NCBI GenBank assembly: GCA_002431905.1 | Contig: DJER01000012.1 | Location: forward strand, 1 to 28,238 | DNA: 28,238 nucleotides | Reading direction: 5' to 3' | Origin: Christensenella sp. UBA5893 | Lineage (GTDB): Bacteria > Bacillota > Clostridia > Christensenellales > UBA1242 | Shown: positions 6,918-14,591 of the stretch, piece after piece | How the letters are laid out: the number at the start of each line of letters is the position of its first letter | Numbering within the stretch: the stretch's first letter is position 1 | Translations under genes and position numbers: made by a program | The notes under the pieces: model-generated | The model's input: only the letters and a program-made list of their open reading frames with translations | What the model was told of the DNA's origin: nothing | Database searches by the model: none

Positions 6918-7083
6918 ATCCAAAAAGTGGCTAAACCCCAGTAATTTCGGGCATTTCAGGGCTTTTGCTAAAATTTAATTTTTAGAAATTTGAGTGTTTT
7001 AAAATCAAAAATTTCACTCTAAATTTTGACATCAAATGCACCAAAATTTGACATCAAATATTTTTTACTTAAAAATTTGCAAT

Positions 7084-7125
7084 AAAAAAGACCGATAAGA
7101 ACAAAATTTTCCTATCGGTCTTTTT
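7084..7125. terminator. bidirectional terminator after the MATE gene
   Basis: AAAAAGACCGATA/TATCGGTCTTTTT, a 13-bp stem with a 15-nt loop and T runs on both strands. It lies 66 bp past the MATE stop on the minus strand. Confidence 0.8.
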
Positions 7126-7190
7126 CTATCTAAAACTGCCTAATACTGGTACATTTGATGTCAATTGATGTCAAAATTGATGTCAACTTT

Positions 7191-9143
7191 TTATTCTTTT
7201 GAGAGAACATAATCTTCTATTTGTTTTACTATATTTTCTTCGGTGTTATTTGCGTTTATAAAAATGTCATAGTTTTCTTTTTCGCCCCAAACCTTATTTG
7301 CAACCAAAGAATAATATGTGCTACGAGCAGTATTTGATTTCTTAATGTGTTCTATTGCTTGCTGTTTTGTATCGCCATACATTTCCATAACTTTATTTAT
7401 CTTAAATTCTTCATCAGCATACAAAAATACTGTTACTAAATTTTTGTGATTTCTTAAAATATAGTCAGCGCATCTACCAACAATTACAAACGACTCAGTG
7501 CTTGCAAGTTCCATGATAATTTCACTTTGTGCAATAATAGAGTCCTTGTTTGCGTCAAGTGAAAGATAGACATTATAACCATCTTCATCAGTATTTTCTT
7601 TTACATATTTTTTATCAAGACCTCTTTTCTTTGCTTCAAGCATTGTAAGTTCTTTATCATAAAACTTAATGCCAAGTTTATCAGCAAGCATTTTACCTAT
7701 TCTCTTTGCTCTTGTTCCATGTTCTCTTGAAATTGTTATAATAAGGTTGTCACCTGAAAATTGTTTTTCTTCTAATGTGTCAATTTTCTTTTTCATTACA
7801 TCTTTCAAAATAAACAATGAAACAACTGCTGTTAATGCCTCTGCGATTGGGAATGTCCACCAAACCAAGTCTACAACATTTGAAGATAATGTAAATAAGT
7901 ATGCTATTGGGAATACAAATACTGCAAGTCTAAGTAATGCAGTTAAAAATGGTTTAAATGCATAGCGAAGCGCCTGCAATATACCTTGAACCGCAACACT
8001 AAATCCCATAAATATATAACCAATAGACGCAATCCTTGTGGCTTTTTCACAGACTGAAATAAGTTCACTTGATGAACCACCGGATAGTGCAAATAATTTT
8101 GCGAGTGGGTTTGCAATTATTTCAAACAATATTGTTATGATAATTGTAACAATAAAAGTGTCAACAATTCCATACTTTATGCAATCTTTTGAACGCTCTT
8201 TATCTTTCATTCCATAGTTAAATGATAAAATTGTAATAATGGTGTTTGAAAGCCCAAAGCAAGAAAAAAGTGCAATTTGTTGAATTTTATAATAAATTCC
8301 AAATGAACCTACAAGAACAGTTGGGTTTGCATTTGCTTGACCTAAAATAATATTCATTCCAGCCATCATAACTGACAGCAAGGCTTGCATAATAGCAGCA
8401 GAAATTCCAATTGAGTATATACCTTTGATTATGCTACCGCTTGGTTTAATATACTTTAAGTTCCCGTTTATTTCTTTATTTTTAGTATAGTGCAAAATCA
8501 TTGCAATAATAAGTGAAACGAACTGACCAAGAATGGTTGCCCAAGCAGCACCTGCAACTCCCATGTTAAGTGGGAAAATGAAAATGTAGTCAAATACAAT
8601 ATTTACGACAGCACCCGAAATTTGAGCAATTGTGGAATACATCGTTTTCCCAGTTGCTTGCAAAAATCTTTCATAAATAGCAAAGCCAATTGCTCCAAGT
8701 GAAAGACTAGAACAAATCATCAAATAATTTCCGCCCATTTTGATGACATCTTGGTTTTTAGTGAAAAGTGAAATAAACCAATTTGAACAAGTTAGTCCAA
8801 AAATTAAAAAAACAAGATAAATAACAAGTGCTAAAAATATACCGTTTCCAGCAACTTTGTTGACTTTTTCTTTATTCTTTTCGCCTAAACTTTTAGAGAG
8901 TAGAGCATTAAGCCCTACGCCCGTTCCAACACCTATTGCAATAATTAAAATTTGAATTGGAAAGGCATAAGTTAATGCTTCATTTGCTAATGCTCCTATG
9001 CCTTGCATATTGGCAACAAAGATACTATCAACAACATTGTATAGTGCTTGCAAAACCATTGAAACTATCATTGGTAAGCCCATTTTCCAAAACAGTTTTT
9101 TAAGTGGTTCTACCGCCATTTTATTTTGTTTTACTTCTTCCAT
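7191..9143 (-). CDS. MATE-family efflux transporter fused to a cytidylate-kinase-like domain
   Basis: 650 aa. Residues 1 to about 455 are a complete MATE (NorM/DinF-type) transporter with about 12 membrane helices; the start region 'LFWKMGLPMIVSMVLQALYN' is typical, as is the N-to-C half repeat. Such proteins export drugs or metabolites against a Na+ or H+ gradient. Residues about 465-650 are a cytidylate-kinase-like domain (Cytidylate_kin2 type): LIITISREHGTRAKRIGKML, LGIKFYDKEL, ESFVIVGRCADYIL, then the helical tail. The usual P-loop GSGGREIG is changed to GTRAKRIG, so nucleotide binding may be lost or altered. The two are separate proteins in most bacteria. Start ATG 9143 has AAGGAG. A promoter and a terminator hairpin precede it. 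Confidence 0.9.
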   Translation of the reverse strand: MEEVKQNKMAVEPLKKLFWKMGLPMIVSMVLQALYNVVDSIFVANMQGIGALANEALTYAFPIQILIIAIGVGTGVGLNALLSKSLGEKNKEKVNKVAGNGIFLALVIYLVFLIFGLTCSNWFISLFTKNQDVIKMGGNYLMICSSLSLGAIGFAIYERFLQATGKTMYSTIAQISGAVVNIVFDYIFIFPLNMGVAGAAWATILGQFVSLIIAMILHYTKNKEINGNLKYIKPSGSIIKGIYSIGISAAIMQALLSVMMAGMNIILGQANANPTVLVGSFGIYYKIQQIALFSCFGLSNTIITILSFNYGMKDKERSKDCIKYGIVDTFIVTIIITILFEIIANPLAKLFALSGGSSSELISVCEKATRIASIGYIFMGFSVAVQGILQALRYAFKPFLTALLRLAVFVFPIAYLFTLSSNVVDLVWWTFPIAEALTAVVSLFILKDVMKKKIDTLEEKQFSGDNLIITISREHGTRAKRIGKMLADKLGIKFYDKELTMLEAKKRGLDKKYVKENTDEDGYNVYLSLDANKDSIIAQSEIIMELASTESFVIVGRCADYILRNHKNLVTVFLYADEEFKINKVMEMYGDTKQQAIEHIKKSNTARSTYYSLVANKVWGEKENYDIFINANNTEENIVKQIEDYVLSKE

Positions 9144-9170
9144 AAAATCTCCTTATTTTTGCCATAAAAC

Positions 9171-9210
9171 AAAAAAATGTGTAAGCCCAGTAATCAACTG
9201 GACTTACACA
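9171..9210 (-). terminator. leader terminator (possible attenuator) before the MATE gene
   Basis: On the minus strand TGTGTAAGTCCAGT pairs with ACTGGGCTTACACA (14-bp arms, one mismatch) around a 5-nt loop, followed by seven T. It lies between the MATE promoter (9235-9263) and its ribosome site, so MATE transcription must read through it. It cannot simply serve the WYL gene, since a promoter lies between them. Confidence 0.7.
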
Positions 9211-9234
9211 CTTCTGTTACTCATTGACCAAAGT

Positions 9235-9263
9235 ATTTTAGCAGAAATAAAAAATTTTTTCAA
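9235..9263 (-). promoter_or_regulatory. promoter of the MATE-kinase gene
   Basis: On the minus strand TTGAAA (9258-9263), a 17-bp spacer and TAAAAT (9235-9240). It predicts a leader of about 85 nt that contains the terminator at 9171-9210. Confidence 0.65.
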
Positions 9264-9329
9264 GCGAGAAAATCAAAATTTTTCAAACTTTTTATTTAAC
9301 AGATATAACTACATCTCATAATTGTGCCG

Positions 9330-9401
9330 TTATCTTTTTAGTCTTTCTTGCTTTTCTTTTAACAACCTTTCAAGTTCAGCGTCTAGTTCGTCATCTTCCA
9401 T
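9330..9401 (-). CDS. tiny acidic/basic ORF after the WYL gene (23 aa), doubtful
   Basis: ATG 9401 to TAA 9330 encodes MEDDELDAELERLLKEKQER plus three residues, an amphipathic, coiled-coil-like peptide. The frame is open from just after the WYL stop, beginning in an A-rich run, so it could also be a former C-terminal extension of the WYL protein lost by a frameshift. The ribosome site (GGAAGAA) is too close. Low certainty that it is translated. Confidence 0.2.
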   Translation of the reverse strand: MEDDELDAELERLLKEKQERLKR

Positions 9402-9424
9402 TTCTTCCGTTTCTATTTTGTTTT

Positions 9425-10459
9425 TTATTTATATTTTTCCCCCATATTTTCAACAATATTTTTTATTTTTTCTCTTGTTGAAACCGGTTCTATTAGCTCA
9501 ATTGATTCTCCATATTGTAAACACCAATAAATAAGTGCTTGTTCGTTCCCGTGTATGTTAGCGTAAATTTTATTATCGTGTTTATCTTGATAAATATTAG
9601 CATTTTCGCCAAACCAATCTTGCACATAAGATATTGTATAATCACTATCAATTCTTATTTTTGCATCTATTGCTTTATTTGAAAACATATATATATTTTC
9701 ATTTGCATATTTTGAAATATCAAAACCATTTTCACAACCATCCAAATTATTTATTGGTTTGGTATCTTCATTAAGAATTTCGATATCCGACATTCGCTCA
9801 ATTCTATAGTTTGCAATATCATTAAAATAGTTATTATTGCAAACCAAATAATATTTACCTTGATTGTTTACTAAGTAATATGGACTTGCAACCAATTTTC
9901 TATTTTTCATCTTTTCATTTTTTAATGTATCCAAATAATAACGATTATATTTAAATTTAATCTTTTTCCCCTTTGCTATTGCATCAAGAATTAAATCCAA
10001 ATTATAGAAAACAAGTTTATTATTTGTTCTTGTCATTTCGCCACTTTTTGACACATAAGAAAAACTTTTTCTATCTTCTTTGCTTAAAAATCTTTGTAAT
10101 TTTATTGTTAATTCTTGTGCTTGTTTTTGGTCAATGCTTTTGCTTGAGAAAACAGCATCAATCAAAAAACCTATTTCACTTTTTTCAAATGGTCTATTTA
10201 GCAAAAAAGCTCCATCACCCTTTTCACTATTAACATACACACCATAAGGTTCGCCAAGAAAATTTATGTCGTCAATACATTCACGAATGTTTTTTCTCTC
10301 GATGTGCATATCATATATTGAACTTAATTTTTCTTGTATTTCGGTATGTTTTAGATGTTTTTCTCCGTTTGTAAAATCATTAAGAATTTCAAACACTCTA
10401 AAACGAGTAAATCTTTTATTTTGCCCTTCATAAATTTGCTTTGAGTCTTTTGCTGGCAT
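9425..10459 (-). CDS. WYL-domain transcriptional regulator
   Basis: 344 aa. The N-terminal ~85 residues are a winged helix with an insertion (FRVFEILNDFTNGEKHLKHT, then ERKNIRECIDDI). The central WYL domain includes KKIKFKYNRYY, SPYYLVNNQGKYYLVC and YRIERMSDI. The C-terminal WCX region ends with REKIKNIVENM. WYL proteins sense nucleic acid or nucleotide ligands and regulate transcription, often of defence or stress genes. Start ATG 10459 has AAAGGAG. It has its own promoter and follows the terminator of the FtsH-like gene on the same strand, so it is a separate unit. It is the nearest candidate to bind the shared element before the three Fts-like genes, but this is only an inference from position. 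It lacks that element in its own promoter. Confidence 0.88.
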   Translation of the reverse strand: MPAKDSKQIYEGQNKRFTRFRVFEILNDFTNGEKHLKHTEIQEKLSSIYDMHIERKNIRECIDDINFLGEPYGVYVNSEKGDGAFLLNRPFEKSEIGFLIDAVFSSKSIDQKQAQELTIKLQRFLSKEDRKSFSYVSKSGEMTRTNNKLVFYNLDLILDAIAKGKKIKFKYNRYYLDTLKNEKMKNRKLVASPYYLVNNQGKYYLVCNNNYFNDIANYRIERMSDIEILNEDTKPINNLDGCENGFDISKYANENIYMFSNKAIDAKIRIDSDYTISYVQDWFGENANIYQDKHDNKIYANIHGNEQALIYWCLQYGESIELIEPVSTREKIKNIVENMGEKYK

Positions 10460-10482
10460 AAATTCTCCTTTTTTATGGATAT

Positions 10483-10511
10483 ATTATATCATTAAATTTT
10501 TGTAACAACAA
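10483..10511 (-). promoter_or_regulatory. promoter of the WYL gene
   Basis: On the minus strand TTGTTG (10506-10511), a 17-bp spacer and a perfect TATAAT (10483-10488), about 24 bp before the start codon. Confidence 0.65.
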
Positions 10512-10520
10512 ATTTATATC

Positions 10521-10551
10521 AAAAAAGAATCTAACACTTTTTGTTAGGTTC
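10521..10551 (-). terminator. terminator of the FtsH-like gene
   Basis: GAACCTAACA/TGTTAGATTC on the minus strand, a 10-bp stem with one mismatch, followed by six T. A T run on the plus side makes it potentially bidirectional. Confidence 0.75.
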
Positions 10552-10567
10552 TTTTTATACAAATTTT

Positions 10568-11863
10568 CTATCTAACTATATTGCAAGTTGTTTCTATTTC
10601 TTTTATATCTTTGCAAGTTAAGGTTTCTTCTCCTACCAATTTTTGTGCAACCTTATCCAAAAAATCGCGATTCAAAATAAGCATTTTCTTAACTTCTTGA
10701 TAATATTTTTCAAGTTCGCTGAAAATAAGCATTTCTTTTCTTGACAACAAATCATTTGAGGACTTTTCATGAAATTCAAACTTGTCAAATCCAAAACCGC
10801 AATAATTGTCGGCAAATCGTTCTGCAATACTAATTGCCCTTTGTATATCATTGCTTGCCCCAACGTCAACTTCGCCATAAACAATTTCAGTTGCAGCTTT
10901 GCCAGCAAGTAATGATTTTACACGATTTTCCATATATTCGATAGAACTAAAATATTCTTCATCATTTTGATAGTACACAGTCACACCTTGAGTTTGACCA
11001 TTATGTCCCAAAACTGAAACCAAAGATACACTTTCAGGTTCCAAAAGTTCTGCAACAACAACATGTCCAGCTTCATGATATGCGGTTTTGGTTACGATTT
11101 TTTGTGGGATTTTATTAGCTATTTCTGGGGCATCAAAAATTACACACATTGCCGCCCTTAACAAATCTTCCCTTTCAACTTTCTCTCTTCCTGCAAAGCC
11201 AGCCAAAATTGACGCTTCATTGATTACCGATTCAAGAACTGCACAAGAACCCCCGTTGAGTATTTTGGCAATTTCTTCACTATCAATGTCACTGACAAAA
11301 CTTTTTTGTTGCATATAGTATTTAACAATAGCCGAAGCATCTTTACCTTTTGGTGCTTCCACTGTTATTTGCTTGTCAAATCTTCCATTCCTAATCAATG
11401 AACTTGGAAGTTTGTTTATATTATTTGCTGTTGCAAGAACAAAGACATCACAACCTTTTACATTATCTATACAAGACTGGATTGTTACATATTCCTCGGC
11501 ATCGCAATGGAAATTATCTTCATTTGCAAATTTATCCATATCATCAAGAAAGACAATTGCAGGAGCGTTTAATTTCGCATCTTCAAAGGTTTGCTTGATA
11601 AACTTAATAAAGTCGCCATCTGGCATATCTTTTCTTATAAGATACACAGGTAATTTGCTTGCTTTTATAAATGAATTGGCAATTAAAGTTTTCCCTGTTC
11701 CCGGTTCACCACTTAGCAGCACTCCACTTGGAAGTTTTGTACCCAACCCATCATATTTGTCCTTTTCCCTTATAATATCAAGTATTCGTTCAAGTACCAA
11801 TTTTATTGGTTCATAACCAATCACTTTTTCAAAATCTTTTTGAATTTGTTCTTTTTGTTCCAT
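10568..11863 (-). CDS. soluble FtsH-like AAA protease with altered Walker B and pore loop
   Basis: 431 aa from ATG 11863 (AAGGAG 9 bp upstream); an in-frame GTG at 11881 would place the ribosome site inside the gene. The order matches FtsH: AAA+ domain with Walker A GEPGTGKT (52-59), Walker B VFLDDMD (D107, D108), the second region of homology RNGRFD (R158, R161), then an M41 metalloprotease domain with HEAGH (H263, E264, H267) and the third zinc ligand in GASND (D339). FtsH unfolds and degrades membrane and cytosolic proteins. Differences from FtsH: no N-terminal membrane helices, a Glu-to-Asp change in the Walker B DE pair, and no FVG pore motif (the region reads KDMPDGDFIKFI). The protease site looks intact. 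It has its own promoter with the shared 20-bp element. Confidence 0.85.
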   Translation of the reverse strand: MEQKEQIQKDFEKVIGYEPIKLVLERILDIIREKDKYDGLGTKLPSGVLLSGEPGTGKTLIANSFIKASKLPVYLIRKDMPDGDFIKFIKQTFEDAKLNAPAIVFLDDMDKFANEDNFHCDAEEYVTIQSCIDNVKGCDVFVLATANNINKLPSSLIRNGRFDKQITVEAPKGKDASAIVKYYMQQKSFVSDIDSEEIAKILNGGSCAVLESVINEASILAGFAGREKVEREDLLRAAMCVIFDAPEIANKIPQKIVTKTAYHEAGHVVVAELLEPESVSLVSVLGHNGQTQGVTVYYQNDEEYFSSIEYMENRVKSLLAGKAATEIVYGEVDVGASNDIQRAISIAERFADNYCGFGFDKFEFHEKSSNDLLSRKEMLIFSELEKYYQEVKKMLILNRDFLDKVAQKLVGEETLTCKDIKEIETTCNIVR

Positions 11864-11889
11864 CTTTTGATTCTCCTTCACACACTGAT

Positions 11890-11924
11890 ATATTACATTT
11901 TGTTATGTACATAAAAATGGTCAT
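11890..11924 (-). promoter_or_regulatory. promoter with shared element, copy A (FtsH-like gene)
   Basis: On the minus strand ATGACCAT-TTTT-ATGTACAT (11905-11924), 9 bp, then a TAATAT -10 (11890-11895). No TTGACA-like -35 exists; the element covers that position. Same layout as at 13417-13451 and 14592-14626. Confidence 0.7.
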
Positions 11925-11949
11925 ATTTGACTTTTTATAAACATCAATT

Positions 11950-13395
11950 TTACATTAAATCTTCACTTGTCCATTCATCTTGATATCCATATTTTTTCCT
12001 GTATTCCTTTGGATATTTGTAAAAATGAAATGCTGTTATTTGGTTCTCTTCATTTGTCAAGTTCCACAAGTCTTTTATACACCTTGCCAAAATAATTGAG
12101 TTCATTTGCCAATCATTTTGAATTTTGCAGTCTTCCTTTCTTAACTTAACATACTCACTAATTTCCATATTTCTACCAAGCGAAAAGCACCTTTCAATTC
12201 TTATGTGCTTGGCTCTATAACTTTCGGTTTTGATATATTCGCCAATTCTATAATTAAATTCATTCTTAATTTTTGAAAAATTTTCATTTAAAAATACCAA
12301 AATATTATAATTATCAATTGTTTCAAACTCAAAATAGTCCATAATCAAACTTTTTATATCTTTCACAACAATTCGCTTTAAATCACAAAAATTTGACATA
12401 TATTTTATTGTTTCATCTTGAAGATTATATTTATATTCTGCAAGTTCGGTTGGAAAAGTTTTTATTGTTGAAAAATCGTCATTATATATATCTAGTCTTT
12501 TAGATAATAGCCGATTTTCATCAACTTTCATTTGTGGTTTTTCTCTTTTATAATCTCTTATTGTCAATATATATGGCTTTATTCCAAAACTTCTTCCTTG
12601 GTCATAAAGATTACCCTTTATACACAAATAATCGTCATCATTCATAATATCTAATTTTGTCAAATCGCCCATTCCAAAAGAATTTATACTGTTCCAAACT
12701 TTTCTATCTTCGTCGTCCATTTTGTCTAGCAATGTTACATTTGCGTTTGCGAATGAGCACAAAAAATCTAGATTGCCGATTATTGTTGAGCCAAAACAAC
12801 AAACAACATTTTTTGAGCGTCCCAACTCAAATGTCTTTTTTAAAAGTTCAATAGTTCTATCGTTTTTGAGCATTGAAACATTTTCTATCATTATAAAAAT
12901 ATAAGGTTTTTTGTAATGTGAGTTATAATCACTATAAAATAGTGTAAGCTTGTCCTTGATGTCATCTTTAATACAACTATCACTTGCCAATTTGTCAAAT
13001 TTTGACAATGTTTTATCATAAGCCGTTTCAGCATTTTCTAAAACCATTTCCAACAAGTAATTTAGCAATTCCTCATCGCCGGTTGTCAAAATCCTTTCGC
13101 CCATCATAAGTTCTTTTGGTATATTTAGCTTCTCAAAGTACTCTTTATTCTTTGCAAACAAAATTACTTTTGACCTGTCAAAGCCCATCGGTCTTAAAAG
13201 AGAATGCTCTTCTATTCCTTTCAATATTAAATTTCGTTCTTTTACCAAATTGAGTATCAATGCAAAAATGTTGTCTACCTTTTGCAAATTATTGCTCCAG
13301 ACATTTATTTTTGAATCAATTGTTAAATCAATTCCGCCATAGGCGTATTCTTCTCTTTTTACCAATTGTTTAATTATTCCACTTCCAATTTCCAT
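11950..13395 (-). CDS. FtsK-motor-like protein with degenerate Walker motifs
   Basis: 481 aa; start ATG 13395 has AAAGGAAG. By eye, residues about 25-270 follow the FtsK/SpoIIIE motor. The P-loop strand-helix KSVGINAMILSLLYK of FtsK aligns with K39-VDNIFALILNLVKE, but the preceding GSG is NLQ. The Walker B strand YIVVVIDE aligns with YIFIMIEN (165-172), so the DE pair is EN. LAQKARAAGIHLILATQR matches LKKTFELGRSKNVVCCFGST. This domain is therefore probably unable to hydrolyse ATP. The C-terminal 200 residues are charged and unrecognised. It sits between an FtsZ-like/FtsK-gamma protein and an FtsH-like protease, and carries the shared promoter element. Homology to FtsK is inferred, not searched; it could be another degenerate ASCE ATPase. 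Confidence 0.6.
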   Translation of the reverse strand: MEIGSGIIKQLVKREEYAYGGIDLTIDSKINVWSNNLQKVDNIFALILNLVKERNLILKGIEEHSLLRPMGFDRSKVILFAKNKEYFEKLNIPKELMMGERILTTGDEELLNYLLEMVLENAETAYDKTLSKFDKLASDSCIKDDIKDKLTLFYSDYNSHYKKPYIFIMIENVSMLKNDRTIELLKKTFELGRSKNVVCCFGSTIIGNLDFLCSFANANVTLLDKMDDEDRKVWNSINSFGMGDLTKLDIMNDDDYLCIKGNLYDQGRSFGIKPYILTIRDYKREKPQMKVDENRLLSKRLDIYNDDFSTIKTFPTELAEYKYNLQDETIKYMSNFCDLKRIVVKDIKSLIMDYFEFETIDNYNILVFLNENFSKIKNEFNYRIGEYIKTESYRAKHIRIERCFSLGRNMEISEYVKLRKEDCKIQNDWQMNSIILARCIKDLWNLTNEENQITAFHFYKYPKEYRKKYGYQDEWTSEDLM

Positions 13396-13416
13396 TTTTT
13401 ACTTCCTTTCTTCTTT

Positions 13417-13451
13417 ATTATAAAAATGAGAATGTACATAAAAACGCCCAT
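13417..13451 (-). promoter_or_regulatory. promoter with shared element, copy B (FtsK-like gene)
   Basis: On the minus strand ATGGGCGT-TTTT-ATGTACAT (13432-13451), one base off the pattern, then 9 bp and a perfect TATAAT (13417-13422). The gene starts 22 bp further on. Confidence 0.7.
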
Positions 13452-13470
13452 TCTACACTTTTTACAATAT

Positions 13471-14568
13471 TTAGCAAAAAATCTCTTTCAAATTTTTCAT
13501 AATTGATTTTGAGTCAATAATTTCCCAGCAATGGTCATTTCTTTCAATGTACCCTTTTTGACACCAATCATCCAGCATTTGAACAGCTTTTGGATAGCCA
13601 ACAACAAAAAAGCGTTGAACCATTGGCGTTGTTATTTCTTTAAATTTACAAAATCTTTTTATTTGTGATTCATAAAATTGCTTATCATACACATCTTGTG
13701 TTTGTTGGGTTGCTTTTGTATCTTTCTTTTGATAATTTTGATGTGCAAGGTTTATCCTTTCTTCAAGTGCTTGTCTTTTTTGTGTTTTTTGCCCACAACC
13801 TTGGAACATAACAACAACCTTGCAAACGCCAGAGTATAGGTCGTTTATATCAGTCCCCAAAATAACATCAACATCTTTTGCCAGTTTGTTTTGTATATCG
13901 ATATAAAAAAGCATATCGCAAAGTTTTGTATTATTTCCACAATAAACACAAACATCAACTTGGCTTAACTTTTGAATTTTTGCAAGGTGATTTTCTAATG
14001 TTTCTATGTAACATTTTTTTAAGTCCACATTATCCCTTTTTGTAATAACAAAAGCATCAACAACATCTTCGCCTTTAAGAGCATTGATATCAATATTTGT
14101 TCCGGTTTCACACAAAATATACGATATTTCATTTATCGTCATAACAACCTTATCAATTTGTTTTTCTTTTATGCACAACATAAATATGTCAACACTGTCT
14201 TCTCTTGCTTTATCAATAAGTTTTGTTATTATATCTTTATTAAGGTCGACTTTATCAATATACATAAAGCACAGAAGCTTTGTACTTTTTAATATTTCGT
14301 CATCTTCTAACTTTTTTGTTGTTGCTGAACATTTATACTCACACACCCTATGTGATAATTTGTCATCTATATCTTCATTAGTAAGATTTACAATTGCTAT
14401 TTTTGAAAGTGATGTTGACGATAATTTTTCTTCTTTATTTTGTTCATCAACCATTGCCAGAAATTTCATTGTCCTAGAATTATTTTTGACAATATTTTCT
14501 TTCATAACATTCTCCATTGTATTTTTATCCTTTTTTACTTTTTTAATATTTTCTATCTGCAATGCCAT
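13471..14568 (-). CDS. FtsZ-like fold lacking the GTP-binding loop, fused to an FtsK-gamma-like winged helix
   Basis: 365 aa from ATG 14568 (AAGGAG 10 bp upstream); the longer frame to a TTG at 14607 crosses the promoter. Residues about 55-258 follow FtsZ in order: ILKSTKLLCFMYID, then LNKDIITKLIDKAREDSVDI, aligns with the region around the tubulin signature, but GGGTGTG itself is missing. DVDVILGTDINDLYSGVCKV with VVMFQG aligns with the FtsZ C-domain strand pair (ANIIFGTVID...VRVTVIATG). After a Gln/Lys linker, ITTPMVQRFFVVGYPKAVQM (312-331) with LDDWCQKGYIE matches the FtsK/SpoIIIE gamma DNA-binding winged helix (LLQRRFRIGYNRAARLMD). So it should not bind GTP in the FtsZ way but may bind DNA. 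The gamma match is clear; the FtsZ match is a by-eye inference. Confidence 0.6.
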   Translation of the reverse strand: MALQIENIKKVKKDKNTMENVMKENIVKNNSRTMKFLAMVDEQNKEEKLSSTSLSKIAIVNLTNEDIDDKLSHRVCEYKCSATTKKLEDDEILKSTKLLCFMYIDKVDLNKDIITKLIDKAREDSVDIFMLCIKEKQIDKVVMTINEISYILCETGTNIDINALKGEDVVDAFVITKRDNVDLKKCYIETLENHLAKIQKLSQVDVCVYCGNNTKLCDMLFYIDIQNKLAKDVDVILGTDINDLYSGVCKVVVMFQGCGQKTQKRQALEERINLAHQNYQKKDTKATQQTQDVYDKQFYESQIKRFCKFKEITTPMVQRFFVVGYPKAVQMLDDWCQKGYIERNDHCWEIIDSKSIMKNLKEIFC

Positions 14569-14591
14569 AATCTTTTTTCTCCTTCCAATAT

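Larger units (their letters stand above)
6510..7186. repeat. cluster of seven TTTGATGTCAA-type repeats
   Basis: Copies lie at 6510-6520 (+), 6534-6544 (-), 7026-7036 (-), 7048-7058 (-), 7154-7164 (+), 7165-7174 (+) and 7177-7186 (+). Several share an extended GCACATTTGATGTCAA form, and a degenerate copy is at 4767-4779. They lie on both sides of the tRNA-Ile fragment and the last abuts the MATE stop. They may be recombinase arm-binding sites from successive integrations or a dispersed genomic repeat. Confidence 0.6.

Noticed and set aside
9204..9224. Leader peptide MSNRSV overlapping the MATE leader terminator
   Set aside because: It begins only a few bases after the predicted transcription start, with no ribosome site; too short to claim.
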